From: Kribbella steppae
GTDB taxonomy: Bacteria; Actinomycetota; Actinomycetes; Propionibacteriales; Kribbellaceae
Direction: 5' to 3'
Length of the DNA stretch: 64,000 bases
Assembly (NCBI RefSeq): GCF_004342025.1
Contig: NZ_SLWN01000009.1
Coordinates: forward strand, 1 to 64,000
Below, piece after piece: positions 52,287 through 60,180 of the stretch (its first letter is position 1; the number at the start of each line of letters is the position of its first letter). The notes beneath the pieces are model-generated. The model searched no databases. It saw only the letters and a list, made by a program, of their open reading frames with translations, and was not told the origin of the DNA. Position numbers and translations under genes: made by a program.

Positions 52287-53575
52287 CCGGGGATGGCGAA
52301 GCTGGTAAACGCCGTGGACTTCGGCAGGCGGAACACCTCACGCCCGGCGACCGCGTTCAGGATCGTGGCGTTGCGGATGGCCCCTATACCGAGGTCTGGT
52401 GCCGCGACACCATGACTGTGCAGGTCAGCGTTCGATACGAACAGCCGGCCAGTCAGCCCGTCGTCGGTCTCGACACTGTGGTCCCTGTTGATCACCCAGC
52501 GCCCTGCCGCGTCTCGTCGTACGCGATCTTCCAGCGCGGTCATGAAGGGCAGTGGACGGTTGCGGTAACCAGTCGCCGCTACCACCGCGTCGCAGAAGTG
52601 CTGGAAGTTCTTGCCGCTGTCCGAGTGGTGCAGCGTCAGTTCGATGCCGTCCGCACGAGCCACAGCAGACACCACGGCTACACCGCACTGCAGCTCCACC
52701 GGCGCGACTGATGCAGCACCGAGATCACGCTGGTAGAGAACGTCGTGGATGTCGTCCAGTGTGTCCGACGAGATGCCCTTGTAGTGCCGCCACTGCTCCT
52801 TGACCAGCTTGTCGCGTGCCGACTCGTCCAGTGCGTGGAAGTAGTCGACGTACGACGGCGTGGTCATCTCCAGGACCAGCTTCGAGTAGTCCAGCGGCGC
52901 GAACGACGGCGTACGCGTCAGCCAGGACACTGCCGGACCACCCTCGGCATTGGCACGCAGCAGGTCGAGTGCGCACTCCGCACCCGACTGCCCCGAGCCG
53001 ACGACAGTCACTCGTCCTGCGCGCAGGAGGTCGTCCCGCCGGAACAGGTAGTCGGCAGAGTGCAGGAAGCGCTCCTCCGGCAGTCCGGCAAGTGCAGCCG
53101 GTACGGCGGGCTCAGTGCCGACTCCGACGACCAGATGGCGGGCTGCAAAGGTCTCAATAGCCTCACCCCGCTCCACGGTCAGCTCGAACACCGAGCCGTC
53201 CCAGGACACGTCCCTGACGTGGTGACCGAAGTGCAACGAGTCGAGCTGCGCCGCACACCAGCGCAGGTAGGCCTCGTACTCCCGCCGGGTCGGGTGGAAC
53301 TTCTCCCGCACGTAGAACTGATACAGCCGGTCGTTGTCGCGCAGGTACGACAGGAACGACAGCGGGTGCGCTGGCTCGACCAAGCTGACCAGGTCGGCCA
53401 GGAACGATACCTGCAGCATCGCGTCGTCGAACATCAGGCCGCGGTGCCAGGTGAACTCCGGGCGGCTGTCCAGCACCGCGATGCGAACGTCGTCCACGCC
53501 GTCGGCCAGTGCGGCCAGTCCGAGGTTGAACGGCCCGCAGCCGATCGCGATTACGTCATAAGGGGCGGTACTCAT
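52283..53575 (-). CDS. Lysine/diamine N-hydroxylase (siderophore monooxygenase)
   Basis: FAD- and NADPH-dependent enzyme that N-hydroxylates lysine, cadaverine or a shorter diamine to make the hydroxamate precursor. It has 430 residues: FAD motif IAIGCGPFNLGLAAL, FTWHRGLMFDDAMLQVSFLA, NADPH motif VTVVGSGQSGAECALDLL and the C-terminal ATGYRNR. It corresponds to RhbE/DesB/IucD. The ATG at 53575 comes 1 base after the acyltransferase stop, and the stop overlaps the following NIS synthetase. Confidence 0.95.
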   Translation of the reverse strand: MSTAPYDVIAIGCGPFNLGLAALADGVDDVRIAVLDSRPEFTWHRGLMFDDAMLQVSFLADLVSLVEPAHPLSFLSYLRDNDRLYQFYVREKFHPTRREYEAYLRWCAAQLDSLHFGHHVRDVSWDGSVFELTVERGEAIETFAARHLVVGVGTEPAVPAALAGLPEERFLHSADYLFRRDDLLRAGRVTVVGSGQSGAECALDLLRANAEGGPAVSWLTRTPSFAPLDYSKLVLEMTTPSYVDYFHALDESARDKLVKEQWRHYKGISSDTLDDIHDVLYQRDLGAASVAPVELQCGVAVVSAVARADGIELTLHHSDSGKNFQHFCDAVVAATGYRNRPLPFMTALEDRVRRDAAGRWVINRDHSVETDDGLTGRLFVSNADLHSHGVAAPDLGIGAIRNATILNAVAGREVFRLPKSTAFTSFAIPG

Positions 53576-53576
53576 G

Positions 53577-54101
53577 TCATGCCTCCACGGTCCGGGTGCG
53601 GACCATCAGTAGTGCGGTCTTCTCGGGGAGCTGTAGCTCCCCCTGCCCGACGAACCCGGCCGCGGCGAACGCGCGGACGGACTGCGTGTTGTCGATGTCG
53701 GGCTCGGCGACGACCCGGCGGCAGTCCGGGTCGCTCCCCAGCAAGGCGTCGCTGAGCGCTCGCAGCAGTCGGCGTCCGAGCCCGCGGCCCACCCGCGTGA
53801 CATCGCCGATGGCGACGTGGACTCCCCAGTCGTTCTCGTCACTCGGGTAGTACTCGGCCAACCGGTCGTGCCTCACCCGGTAGAGCTCGACGTACCCGAA
53901 GTCCTCCGCGTCGACCGCGGCCACACAAGGGATCGAGTGCTCCCCCGCGGTCTGCTCGCTGAGCTCCTGCGCCCACCGCTCCACCGACCAGTCCTGATGC
54001 CACCACTGGCGGATGTGCGGCTGTGCCATCCACCACGCGATCTTCGCGGCGTCCTCAGCGCGGGCGGGTCGCAGGTCGAAGCCGCTGTCGAGATGCAACA
54101 T
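53577..54101 (-). CDS. Siderophore N-acyltransferase (RhbD/IucB/DesC-like GNAT)
   Basis: Acetylates or succinylates the N-hydroxy amine to form the hydroxamate. 174 residues with the diagnostic siderophore-GNAT N-terminus DLRPARAEDAAKIAWWMAQP, HIRQWWHQDW and the acetyl-CoA loop VGRGLGRRLLRAL. The ATG at 54101 has GAGG 8 bases upstream and leaves a 10-base gap from the previous stop; a GTG at 54128 would overlap it. The choice of acyl group (acetyl or succinyl) cannot be told from sequence. Confidence 0.9.
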   Translation of the reverse strand: MLHLDSGFDLRPARAEDAAKIAWWMAQPHIRQWWHQDWSVERWAQELSEQTAGEHSIPCVAAVDAEDFGYVELYRVRHDRLAEYYPSDENDWGVHVAIGDVTRVGRGLGRRLLRALSDALLGSDPDCRRVVAEPDIDNTQSVRAFAAAGFVGQGELQLPEKTALLMVRTRTVEA

Positions 54102-54111
54102 CGGCCCGACC

Positions 54112-55749
54112 TCACACTGCACGGTCACCTGGCCGGAGTGGGTTGGGGATGTCTATGTAGACCGACTGCGCGTCCAGCGGCGCGATCACCTCGTCGATTC
54201 CGCGCAGCCGCGTCAGCATGTTCGCCTTGCACGGCAGTGTGTCGGCTTCGAGCCACCTACGAGCCAGCCGATCACCTTCAGGCCCGGCGGCCTTCAGCAA
54301 CGGCAGCGCCAGCGTCAGCCGGTCACGCACCACACCAAGCAACGAGTCCTCGTCTGCAATCCCGTCGTAAGCCAGACACCCCACCACGGCCAAGGCTTGG
54401 TTGTGCAACAGGTAGTAGGTCAGGCGATCGTCGACAATCGCATCATCGACAACCGCCAACGTCGAATCCCGCAACCCGGTCACAGCCAGCAGCCCACGCA
54501 GGTACGACGACGCCAAGTAGTACCCCTGGTTGTCGCGGTAAGCCCCACCCTTGATCCGCCCAGCACCGTCCAGTCGCACCAGCGTGTTCTGCTGGTGTGC
54601 TTCCAGGCCGATGCCCGTCTCGGCGTACAGGTGCAGCATCGGCACCAGCACGCTGTCGATGTACGTCGCCACCCAGCCGGCTGGGTCCTCAGCGGCGTAC
54701 TCACTCAAACGGCTGATCCCACCGGGCCGTGGCGCGACCAGACCGGCCAGACACGCGTAGCTGTCGACGTCGGCGGGCACCTCCCGTACAGCGACGTCCA
54801 GGCCGGTCAGCGTCGGACCGCTCTCGTCCAAGGCCACCCACGCCGGATCACGGACGATGGTGAAGCGCGGGTGTGAGGTCGCCGTACCGGCGTTGTACGC
54901 GGCATCCAGCAGCCTGTTGATCTCCAGACCGCGGCGCAGCTCGGTCGGCGTCGACTCACGTCGAGAGTTCGTGATGCGCAGACCCAGTGACAGCTTGAGC
55001 ATCACCGGCAGGTCCGGGTGGTACACGGTTCGCAGACTCGAGGTCGGATACCACTGCGCTCCCTGCGGACCGAGCGCCTTGACGCGACCCGCAGAGATCA
55101 GCTCGGCCACCCGCGGGCGCTGGGCCACCGCAGCGGCCTGCCACGGGTGTGCCGGGATCAGCACCCGGCCGGCCGACGGAGTGATGCCGGCCAGCGCGCC
55201 CATCAGCTGCAGGGCGTCCAGTCCCTGCAGTGACGGCGCGCCGGCCACCTGGTCCGACGACACCAGCTCGGCGTCGGCTTCGAACCAGTGCACCGCGAAG
55301 CGGCCACCGAGCTCCGGCGAGTACGCCGCCAGTTCGTCACCGCTCAGTCCGTCCCGGCTCTTCGGCGCCGGGTGGTTCAGATGACCGAACAGCAGGGCCT
55401 GCTCGACCTCCAAGAAGCGACCCGGGCCGCGCTCGCCGTCGGCTTCGGCGACGAAGCGCTCGACGTTGCGCACCGACTCGGCCGTCCGGGCGGCAAGATC
55501 CTCGACCTCAGCGGGATCCGCGCCGGTCGACAACAACCTCACCAGGTCCTTCGGCGCCGGCGGCACCCCATCCACCAGTACGTCGGTGAACTGGTGCAGG
55601 CCGGTCCGGGAGGCGTGCTCGACCCGCACCGCAACGGTCGACTCGCCGACCCCGAAGGTCAGCGGTCCGACCGCGACGGGGACGGACGACTCCCGGGTGT
55701 AGCACCGCAGGATCGCGTTGAGGTGGGCAGCAACCGCTGTCGAGGTCAT
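54112..55749 (-). CDS. NIS siderophore synthetase (IucA/IucC family, IucA/RhbC-like)
   Basis: First NIS synthetase, 545 residues: VLIPAHPWQAAAV, YPTSSLRTVYHPDLPVMLKL, LRITNSRRESTPTELRRGLE, IGLEAHQQNTLVRL and a C-terminal CKANMLTRLRG. The EAHQQN loop is that of citrate-starting (IucA/RhbC) enzymes, contrasting with HGEN in the partner at 50538. The ATG at 55749 has GGGAGG 4 bases upstream; upstream in-frame sequence is not coding. A 118-base gap holding a GAGCGAAGCGA repeat separates it from the decarboxylase. Confidence 0.92.
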   Translation of the reverse strand: MTSTAVAAHLNAILRCYTRESSVPVAVGPLTFGVGESTVAVRVEHASRTGLHQFTDVLVDGVPPAPKDLVRLLSTGADPAEVEDLAARTAESVRNVERFVAEADGERGPGRFLEVEQALLFGHLNHPAPKSRDGLSGDELAAYSPELGGRFAVHWFEADAELVSSDQVAGAPSLQGLDALQLMGALAGITPSAGRVLIPAHPWQAAAVAQRPRVAELISAGRVKALGPQGAQWYPTSSLRTVYHPDLPVMLKLSLGLRITNSRRESTPTELRRGLEINRLLDAAYNAGTATSHPRFTIVRDPAWVALDESGPTLTGLDVAVREVPADVDSYACLAGLVAPRPGGISRLSEYAAEDPAGWVATYIDSVLVPMLHLYAETGIGLEAHQQNTLVRLDGAGRIKGGAYRDNQGYYLASSYLRGLLAVTGLRDSTLAVVDDAIVDDRLTYYLLHNQALAVVGCLAYDGIADEDSLLGVVRDRLTLALPLLKAAGPEGDRLARRWLEADTLPCKANMLTRLRGIDEVIAPLDAQSVYIDIPNPLRPGDRAV

Positions 55750-55867
55750 GGGGCCTCCCGGCCTGGACTGAGGAGCGGAGGGAGCGAAGCGACCGGAGCG
55801 ACGAGGGAAGGACGGGAGACCAAGCCCCAGGACCACGCCGGCGCCGGAGGCCCGGCCGTATGTACAG

Positions 55868-57358
55868 TCACGCCGCTCCTTCGCCACTCTCTGCCCGGAC
55901 GTCGAGGCCGGTGGCCACGACCTGATCGAGCAGGTCCTCGATGTCCGAAGCGGTGGCGTTCGGGTTCAGCAGCGTCAGCTTCAACGCGACCGCCGCCGGG
56001 CGACCGCCGCGGGCCGGGAGCTTGGTCCGGCCGATCAGCACCCGCCCGGACGTCAGCAACCGGCGCCGGACCTCACCCTGGACGGCATCGACGTCGGCCG
56101 GCTCCAGGCCCTGCCCGGCGACCCGGAACAACACCGTGGTCAGGGTCACCGGCGCCAGCAACTCAAGGTTGCTGTCGGCAACGACTCTGGCCGCGGCGGC
56201 GTGCGCGAGCTCGTGGCAGGTGTCGAGCATCTTGCCCAGTCCGGCCCGCCCGTATGCCGTCAAAGTGGTCGCGACTTTCACCGCGTCCGGGCGGCGCGTG
56301 GTCTGCAGGCTCCGGCCGAGCAGTCCGTCCAGACCGGAGTCGATGTCGTCGGCCGGGTTGAGGTAGTCGACCGAGCGGCCGAAGGAGGCGAACCGGCGCT
56401 TGTCCGCCACCAGCAGCACGCTGGTCGCGGCCGGCTGCCAGCCGATCTTGTGCAGGTCGAGCGTGACCGAGTCCGCATGCGACAGGTCGGCCAGCAGCGG
56501 CGCGAGCTGCTCGGAGAACAGCGCACCGAATCCGTACGCCGCGTCCACGTGCACCCAGGCGCCGTGCTGCCGGGCCAGTGCCGCGATCGGCGCGATCGGG
56601 TCGACCGATCCGTAGTCCGTCGTACCGGCCGTCGCGACCACCGCGACCGGGGTCCGGCCCGGCTTGGCGAGCTCGTCGGCCAGGACGTCGGTGCGCATCC
56701 GGAAGTTCTCGTCGGAGGCGATGGTGACCGCGGCCTCCTCCCCGAGCCCGAGGGCGGCACAGGCTCGCTGAACCGAGAAGTGGGCCAGCTCGGAGCAGAA
56801 CACGACCGGGTGGTCGAGTCCCTGCAGGCCGTTGCGCCGTACGTCGACACCGAGGGCGGCGGCCGCACTGTCACGGGCGATCAGTACGGCGAGCAAGTTC
56901 GAGATCGACCCGCCTGGCGTGAGTACGCCGTCCGCCTCGGGACCGAATCCGGCCAGCCCGGCCAGGGACTTCACCACCCACTGCTCGATCGCCAGCGTCG
57001 CCGGACCCGAGTCGTAGGTGTCCATCGACGCGTTGCTCGCGGACGCCAGCGCATCCGCATCCACCGCCACCTGAAGAACCGGCGGTTGCAGATGAGCCGC
57101 CGCGTGCGGGTGGCTCAGATCGATCCCGTGCTCCTCGAGCAGCCCGGCGATCAGGTCCAACGCGGCCGATTCGCCGACGCCCGTCGAGGGGATCCGAGGT
57201 TCCCCCAGTACGTCAGAGGTCCGCCGCAGCACGTCGGCGGGCGTCCCGGCCGGCAGCGGCCCACGGCCGGGATCAGAAACGGTCGAGGCCATCGGCCACG
57301 AGGTGAACGGGCTGCGTGCCGGGGCGGGCAGCGCAGTCAGACGCGCGGGTTGCGGCAT
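55868..57358 (-). CDS. PLP-dependent group II decarboxylase (DesA/RhbB-like)
   Basis: Predicted to decarboxylate L-lysine to cadaverine, or 2,4-diaminobutyrate to diaminopropane, providing the siderophore diamine. 496 residues: GVLTPGGSISNLLAV, VVFCSELAHFSVQRA, VATAGTTDYGSVDP, WVHVDAAYGFGALF and the PLP-lysine motif LDLHKIGWQPAATS. The ATG at 57358 has GGGAG 6-7 bases upstream. It is the first gene of the operon and lies 22 bases downstream of an iron-box-like element, so iron should repress all five genes. Confidence 0.92.
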   Translation of the reverse strand: MPQPARLTALPAPARSPFTSWPMASTVSDPGRGPLPAGTPADVLRRTSDVLGEPRIPSTGVGESAALDLIAGLLEEHGIDLSHPHAAAHLQPPVLQVAVDADALASASNASMDTYDSGPATLAIEQWVVKSLAGLAGFGPEADGVLTPGGSISNLLAVLIARDSAAAALGVDVRRNGLQGLDHPVVFCSELAHFSVQRACAALGLGEEAAVTIASDENFRMRTDVLADELAKPGRTPVAVVATAGTTDYGSVDPIAPIAALARQHGAWVHVDAAYGFGALFSEQLAPLLADLSHADSVTLDLHKIGWQPAATSVLLVADKRRFASFGRSVDYLNPADDIDSGLDGLLGRSLQTTRRPDAVKVATTLTAYGRAGLGKMLDTCHELAHAAAARVVADSNLELLAPVTLTTVLFRVAGQGLEPADVDAVQGEVRRRLLTSGRVLIGRTKLPARGGRPAAVALKLTLLNPNATASDIEDLLDQVVATGLDVRAESGEGAA

Positions 57359-57379
57359 CCAGATCTCCCGAAGAAGTTG

Positions 57380-57413
57380 TTAGGTAAGCCTTAGTAAGGC
57401 ACGCCTAACTTAG
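57380..57413 (-). promoter_or_regulatory. Iron-box-like element (DmdR/IdeR type) before the siderophore operon
   Basis: Bases 57380-57413 contain overlapping TTAGGTAAGCCTTAGTAA and TTAGTAAGGCACGCCTAACT elements. On the coding strand this gives CTTACTAAGGCTTACCTAA, agreeing with the IdeR/DmdR consensus (TTAGGTTAGGCTAACCTAA) at about 13 of 19 positions by eye. It sits 22-55 bases ahead of the decarboxylase ATG, where it would block the promoter when iron is replete. Bases 57414-57624 contain no gene. Confidence 0.75.
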
Positions 57414-57624
57414 TCTGGGAGCGCAGTACCGTGTCAACTCCGGTGCGTGGCGGTCCAACCACTGGAAAGCCCAACCCCTGCAAGCGAATCAACGATCGAC
57501 GCCGTCAAGGCCGGTGCAAATGTGGCGAGCTTCACGTACCCAGCACCCGCGCCACTCCCGACCGCGGTATCTTCCCACCCCGATCCCGGCCGAACCCCGG
57601 GTCGCAGAGCCGGGGTGGACGAGG

Positions 57625-59937
57625 TCAGTCGCGCTGGGCCCAGTGCGGGCCGACGGACCAGCCGAGCAGCCGTCGTCCGCCGCCAGACATCCGCCCGGAT
57701 CCGTCGAAGCGCCCGCCCTCGATGACCGCCTCCAAACCGTCGACGGCCGGCGCGAACCGCGGCCCGAGCACGGCCGCCCGATCGCGAAGCCGCGCCAGCG
57801 ACTCCCGCTGCACCGCCGGCTCGCAGAAGCTCAGGAAGAAGATCGCCTGCCGCCACGCGTAAGCCGCGTTCTTGATCGTCTGCAAGCCGCTCACCCAGTT
57901 GAGCGCAGGCTGCGACATCCGACGTACCAGCCAGACGAACGAACGGTCCGCGAGCTCGCCCCCGGCATCGCGCGCCCAGCCGATCAGCTCCAGCGCATCG
58001 ACCAGCACCGCAAGGTTCTGGGTGGTGAGGATCTGGCTCTGTTCCAGTACGACGCCATTGCTCGCGACGTAGCCCTTGCCATCCCCGGTCCGCGCCTCCT
58101 GGGATCGCCGGACGCACAACTGGGCGAAGTCCTCGGCGGTGGACTTGCGCCAGCGCTTCCGGGTCACACCGGCAGCCGGCCAGTCCTCGGGGAGGTCGTA
58201 GTACCCGCCGTACAGCGTGCCGCTCAACACACGGCTGGCGATCGTCGCGGCGTCTCGCCACTTGGTCGTGAATGTCCCCATGAAGATGTCCGCCGCGACC
58301 TCCTCGACCAGCGGCAGCCGGAGACCTGCCTGGTTCGTGAGCGCACTCAGCTCCCGCAGCAGCGGATTCGGCAGGATCGCTTGTGGGAACGCCCCGAGTG
58401 CGAGGACGGTCGTCTCCCGCAGCGACTGGTCGGCGGCCCGAGCCGCCTGCCCACGTCGTGCGCGGAACGGCGCGACCGCGGCGATCCACGGCAGCTCGTC
58501 GAACCGGACCTGGTGCTCGAGGTTGAGCAGCAGGAGGCTCCGGCGTCGCCGGAACGCGGCGTATGCCCGCGCGTACGCCGAGGCCAGTGCGCTGTCGTCG
58601 ATGTTCGCGGCGATCAACTGGGACGTGATCTGTGGCAGCACCCGCGCGAGCACCTCGCCGGACGGGATCACCCCGCGATCCACCAGCTCACCAACCGGCG
58701 CCTCCAAAGCGCGCGCGGCCTTGGCCACCAGGTGGGGCGGAATCGGATACCCCGGCGATGCCACCGACGCTTCGTCCTCGCTGACGTCCGCCGCTATCGG
58801 GTCGAGCGACGGAAGCCCGCCGTCATCGGGATAGCTGTCCATCCGAGCGCTCAGCACCCGGGACAGGGCGGCGTACGTCGGCCGAGCGGCCACGGCAGCC
58901 TGAGTCGCCCGCAACGCGGCGCGGGTTTGGGATCGCGGTGCACCGTGGGCGGTGATCGTGTTGGCCAGCGCCCGACGGATCCAGCCGACTTCGCGACCGG
59001 TCAGCGCCGCACTGTCGTCCGGGCAGCGCTCGAGGGCGGACCGAAGCCGCGTGAAGTTGCTCCTCGCGTGCCGATGCGCGTCCGAGCTGTGATGGCTCTC
59101 GGCTGCCGCCCGGTAGTCGTCGAGCCACTGCCGGCGTCGCTCCGACCAGTCTGCCGGCCACACTGTGCACGGCCATCCACCTACGACGGTGGAGCCGGCT
59201 ACCTCGGGCAGCTCGTCCTCGACCGTCTCGCACCACAGCTCCACAAGCCTGTCGTACAACGGGTTCCAGACTCGCAATGTCTCCAGCATCGCGGCGATCG
59301 GAGGCCGCACGGTTGCCTGCCGCAACGAGTCTCTGACCTCGCCGACCGGCTGGAGCCGGACCACCGCACCGGACGGCACCGGCGTCACCTCGAACCGTGG
59401 CGTGAACCGCAGCCGATGCATCAGCGGCCGCAGCTCGGCAACCAGGTCGAGAGCTGCCGCGTCACGGCCGTGCTCGAGCAGCCACGCGACCACCAGCAAC
59501 GCTGCTTCCTCGGGTACGTCGACCCGGTACCGGCCGGTGCGCAACGCGTCGAGAAGCTCGGCCAGTCCGTCATCGCCGAGGTACCAGAGGTTCAGGCGCT
59601 CACGATCCGAGTCACCCGGTGCATCGACAGGAACCGACCGAAGCCGCTCGAGCTCGTCGTCCCGCAGCGCCGTCTCGGCGAGGTACCGTCCGGTCGCGAA
59701 TCCGCCGTGCGCGACCTCCAGAGTCACCCATGCCGGGGTGTCCGCCACCGGCGTACGCGAACCGATCGTGAGGCGTCCGGTCGCGATCCCGTCGAGCACA
59801 GCACGCCACATCTCCGCGCGGCCGGCCGCCCGTCGACGTACGCCGGCATCGTCAGCGGCGAGCGCCCGCTGGAATGCACGCTGCAGCTGGCCCACCGCGT
59901 AGGCGGGCGACGCCGTTACCTCTGCCTCGTCCGGCAC
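57625..59937 (-). CDS. Uncharacterised 770-residue protein
   Basis: I do not recognise this protein. It is soluble, mostly alpha-helical and Arg/Ala-rich, with no membrane helix, signal peptide or nucleotide-binding motif. Notable segments: WVTLEVAHGGFATGRYLAE near residue 70, SHHSSDAHRHARSNFTRLR about 285, FMGTFTTKWRDAATIASRVLS about 590, and a His/Trp-poor, Phe-rich stretch AYAWRQAIFFLSFCEP about 700. The GTG at 59937 has GGGG 8 bases upstream. A tRNA-like gene lies 27 bases upstream on the same strand. It could be a regulator or scaffold; there is no positive evidence for either. Confidence 0.75.
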   Translation of the reverse strand: MPDEAEVTASPAYAVGQLQRAFQRALAADDAGVRRRAAGRAEMWRAVLDGIATGRLTIGSRTPVADTPAWVTLEVAHGGFATGRYLAETALRDDELERLRSVPVDAPGDSDRERLNLWYLGDDGLAELLDALRTGRYRVDVPEEAALLVVAWLLEHGRDAAALDLVAELRPLMHRLRFTPRFEVTPVPSGAVVRLQPVGEVRDSLRQATVRPPIAAMLETLRVWNPLYDRLVELWCETVEDELPEVAGSTVVGGWPCTVWPADWSERRRQWLDDYRAAAESHHSSDAHRHARSNFTRLRSALERCPDDSAALTGREVGWIRRALANTITAHGAPRSQTRAALRATQAAVAARPTYAALSRVLSARMDSYPDDGGLPSLDPIAADVSEDEASVASPGYPIPPHLVAKAARALEAPVGELVDRGVIPSGEVLARVLPQITSQLIAANIDDSALASAYARAYAAFRRRRSLLLLNLEHQVRFDELPWIAAVAPFRARRGQAARAADQSLRETTVLALGAFPQAILPNPLLRELSALTNQAGLRLPLVEEVAADIFMGTFTTKWRDAATIASRVLSGTLYGGYYDLPEDWPAAGVTRKRWRKSTAEDFAQLCVRRSQEARTGDGKGYVASNGVVLEQSQILTTQNLAVLVDALELIGWARDAGGELADRSFVWLVRRMSQPALNWVSGLQTIKNAAYAWRQAIFFLSFCEPAVQRESLARLRDRAAVLGPRFAPAVDGLEAVIEGGRFDGSGRMSGGGRRLLGWSVGPHWAQRD

Positions 59938-59964
59938 AAGACACCCCGTTCCCTCGACCAGACT

Positions 59965-60039
59965 TGGACATGGAGGCAGGACTCGAACCTGCGCCCTCCC
60001 GGTAAGCAGCCGGGTGATCTACCCCTGATCTACTCCATG
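59965..60039 (-). tRNA. tRNA with GCT anticodon, atypical
   Basis: Read on the minus strand it folds as a full cloverleaf: acceptor CATGGAG/CTCCATG, D-arm GATC with loop AGGGGTA, anticodon stem CCCGG/CCGGG with loop CTGCTTA, variable loop AGGGC, T-arm GCAGG-TTCGAGT-CCTGC, discriminator T, encoded CCA. The anticodon is GCT (would read AGC, Ser). However, the long variable arm of a serine tRNA is missing, position 37 is T instead of a purine, and the first pair is C1-G72. Tertiary positions T8, A14, G15/C48, T54, T55, C56 and A58 are all present, so it is not simply decayed. Confidence 0.7.
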
Positions 60040-60180
60040 CAATGCGCCACAGCGTAACCACGCACCAGCGCACCACGCGACCCTATTCCAGCTCCCTGTG
60101 GACAACATTCACGGCGATCCGATGCAACCGGCCGGGCTCGGCGTGCATCTATACGGAAGACGTCGAAGGGGGGACGCAGC

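Noticed and set aside
50538..57358. Siderophore operon as canonical desferrioxamine desABCD
   Set aside because: desABCD has one NIS synthetase and another order; here there are two distinct synthetases in the rhbBCDEF order. Desferrioxamine cannot be fully excluded.
57514..60057. 847-residue plus-strand open frame opposite the unknown 770-residue gene
   Set aside because: Neither protein is recognised, but the minus-strand one has normal amino-acid composition, a ribosome-binding site and GC-rich third positions. The plus one is Arg/Pro/His-heavy and runs through the tRNA.
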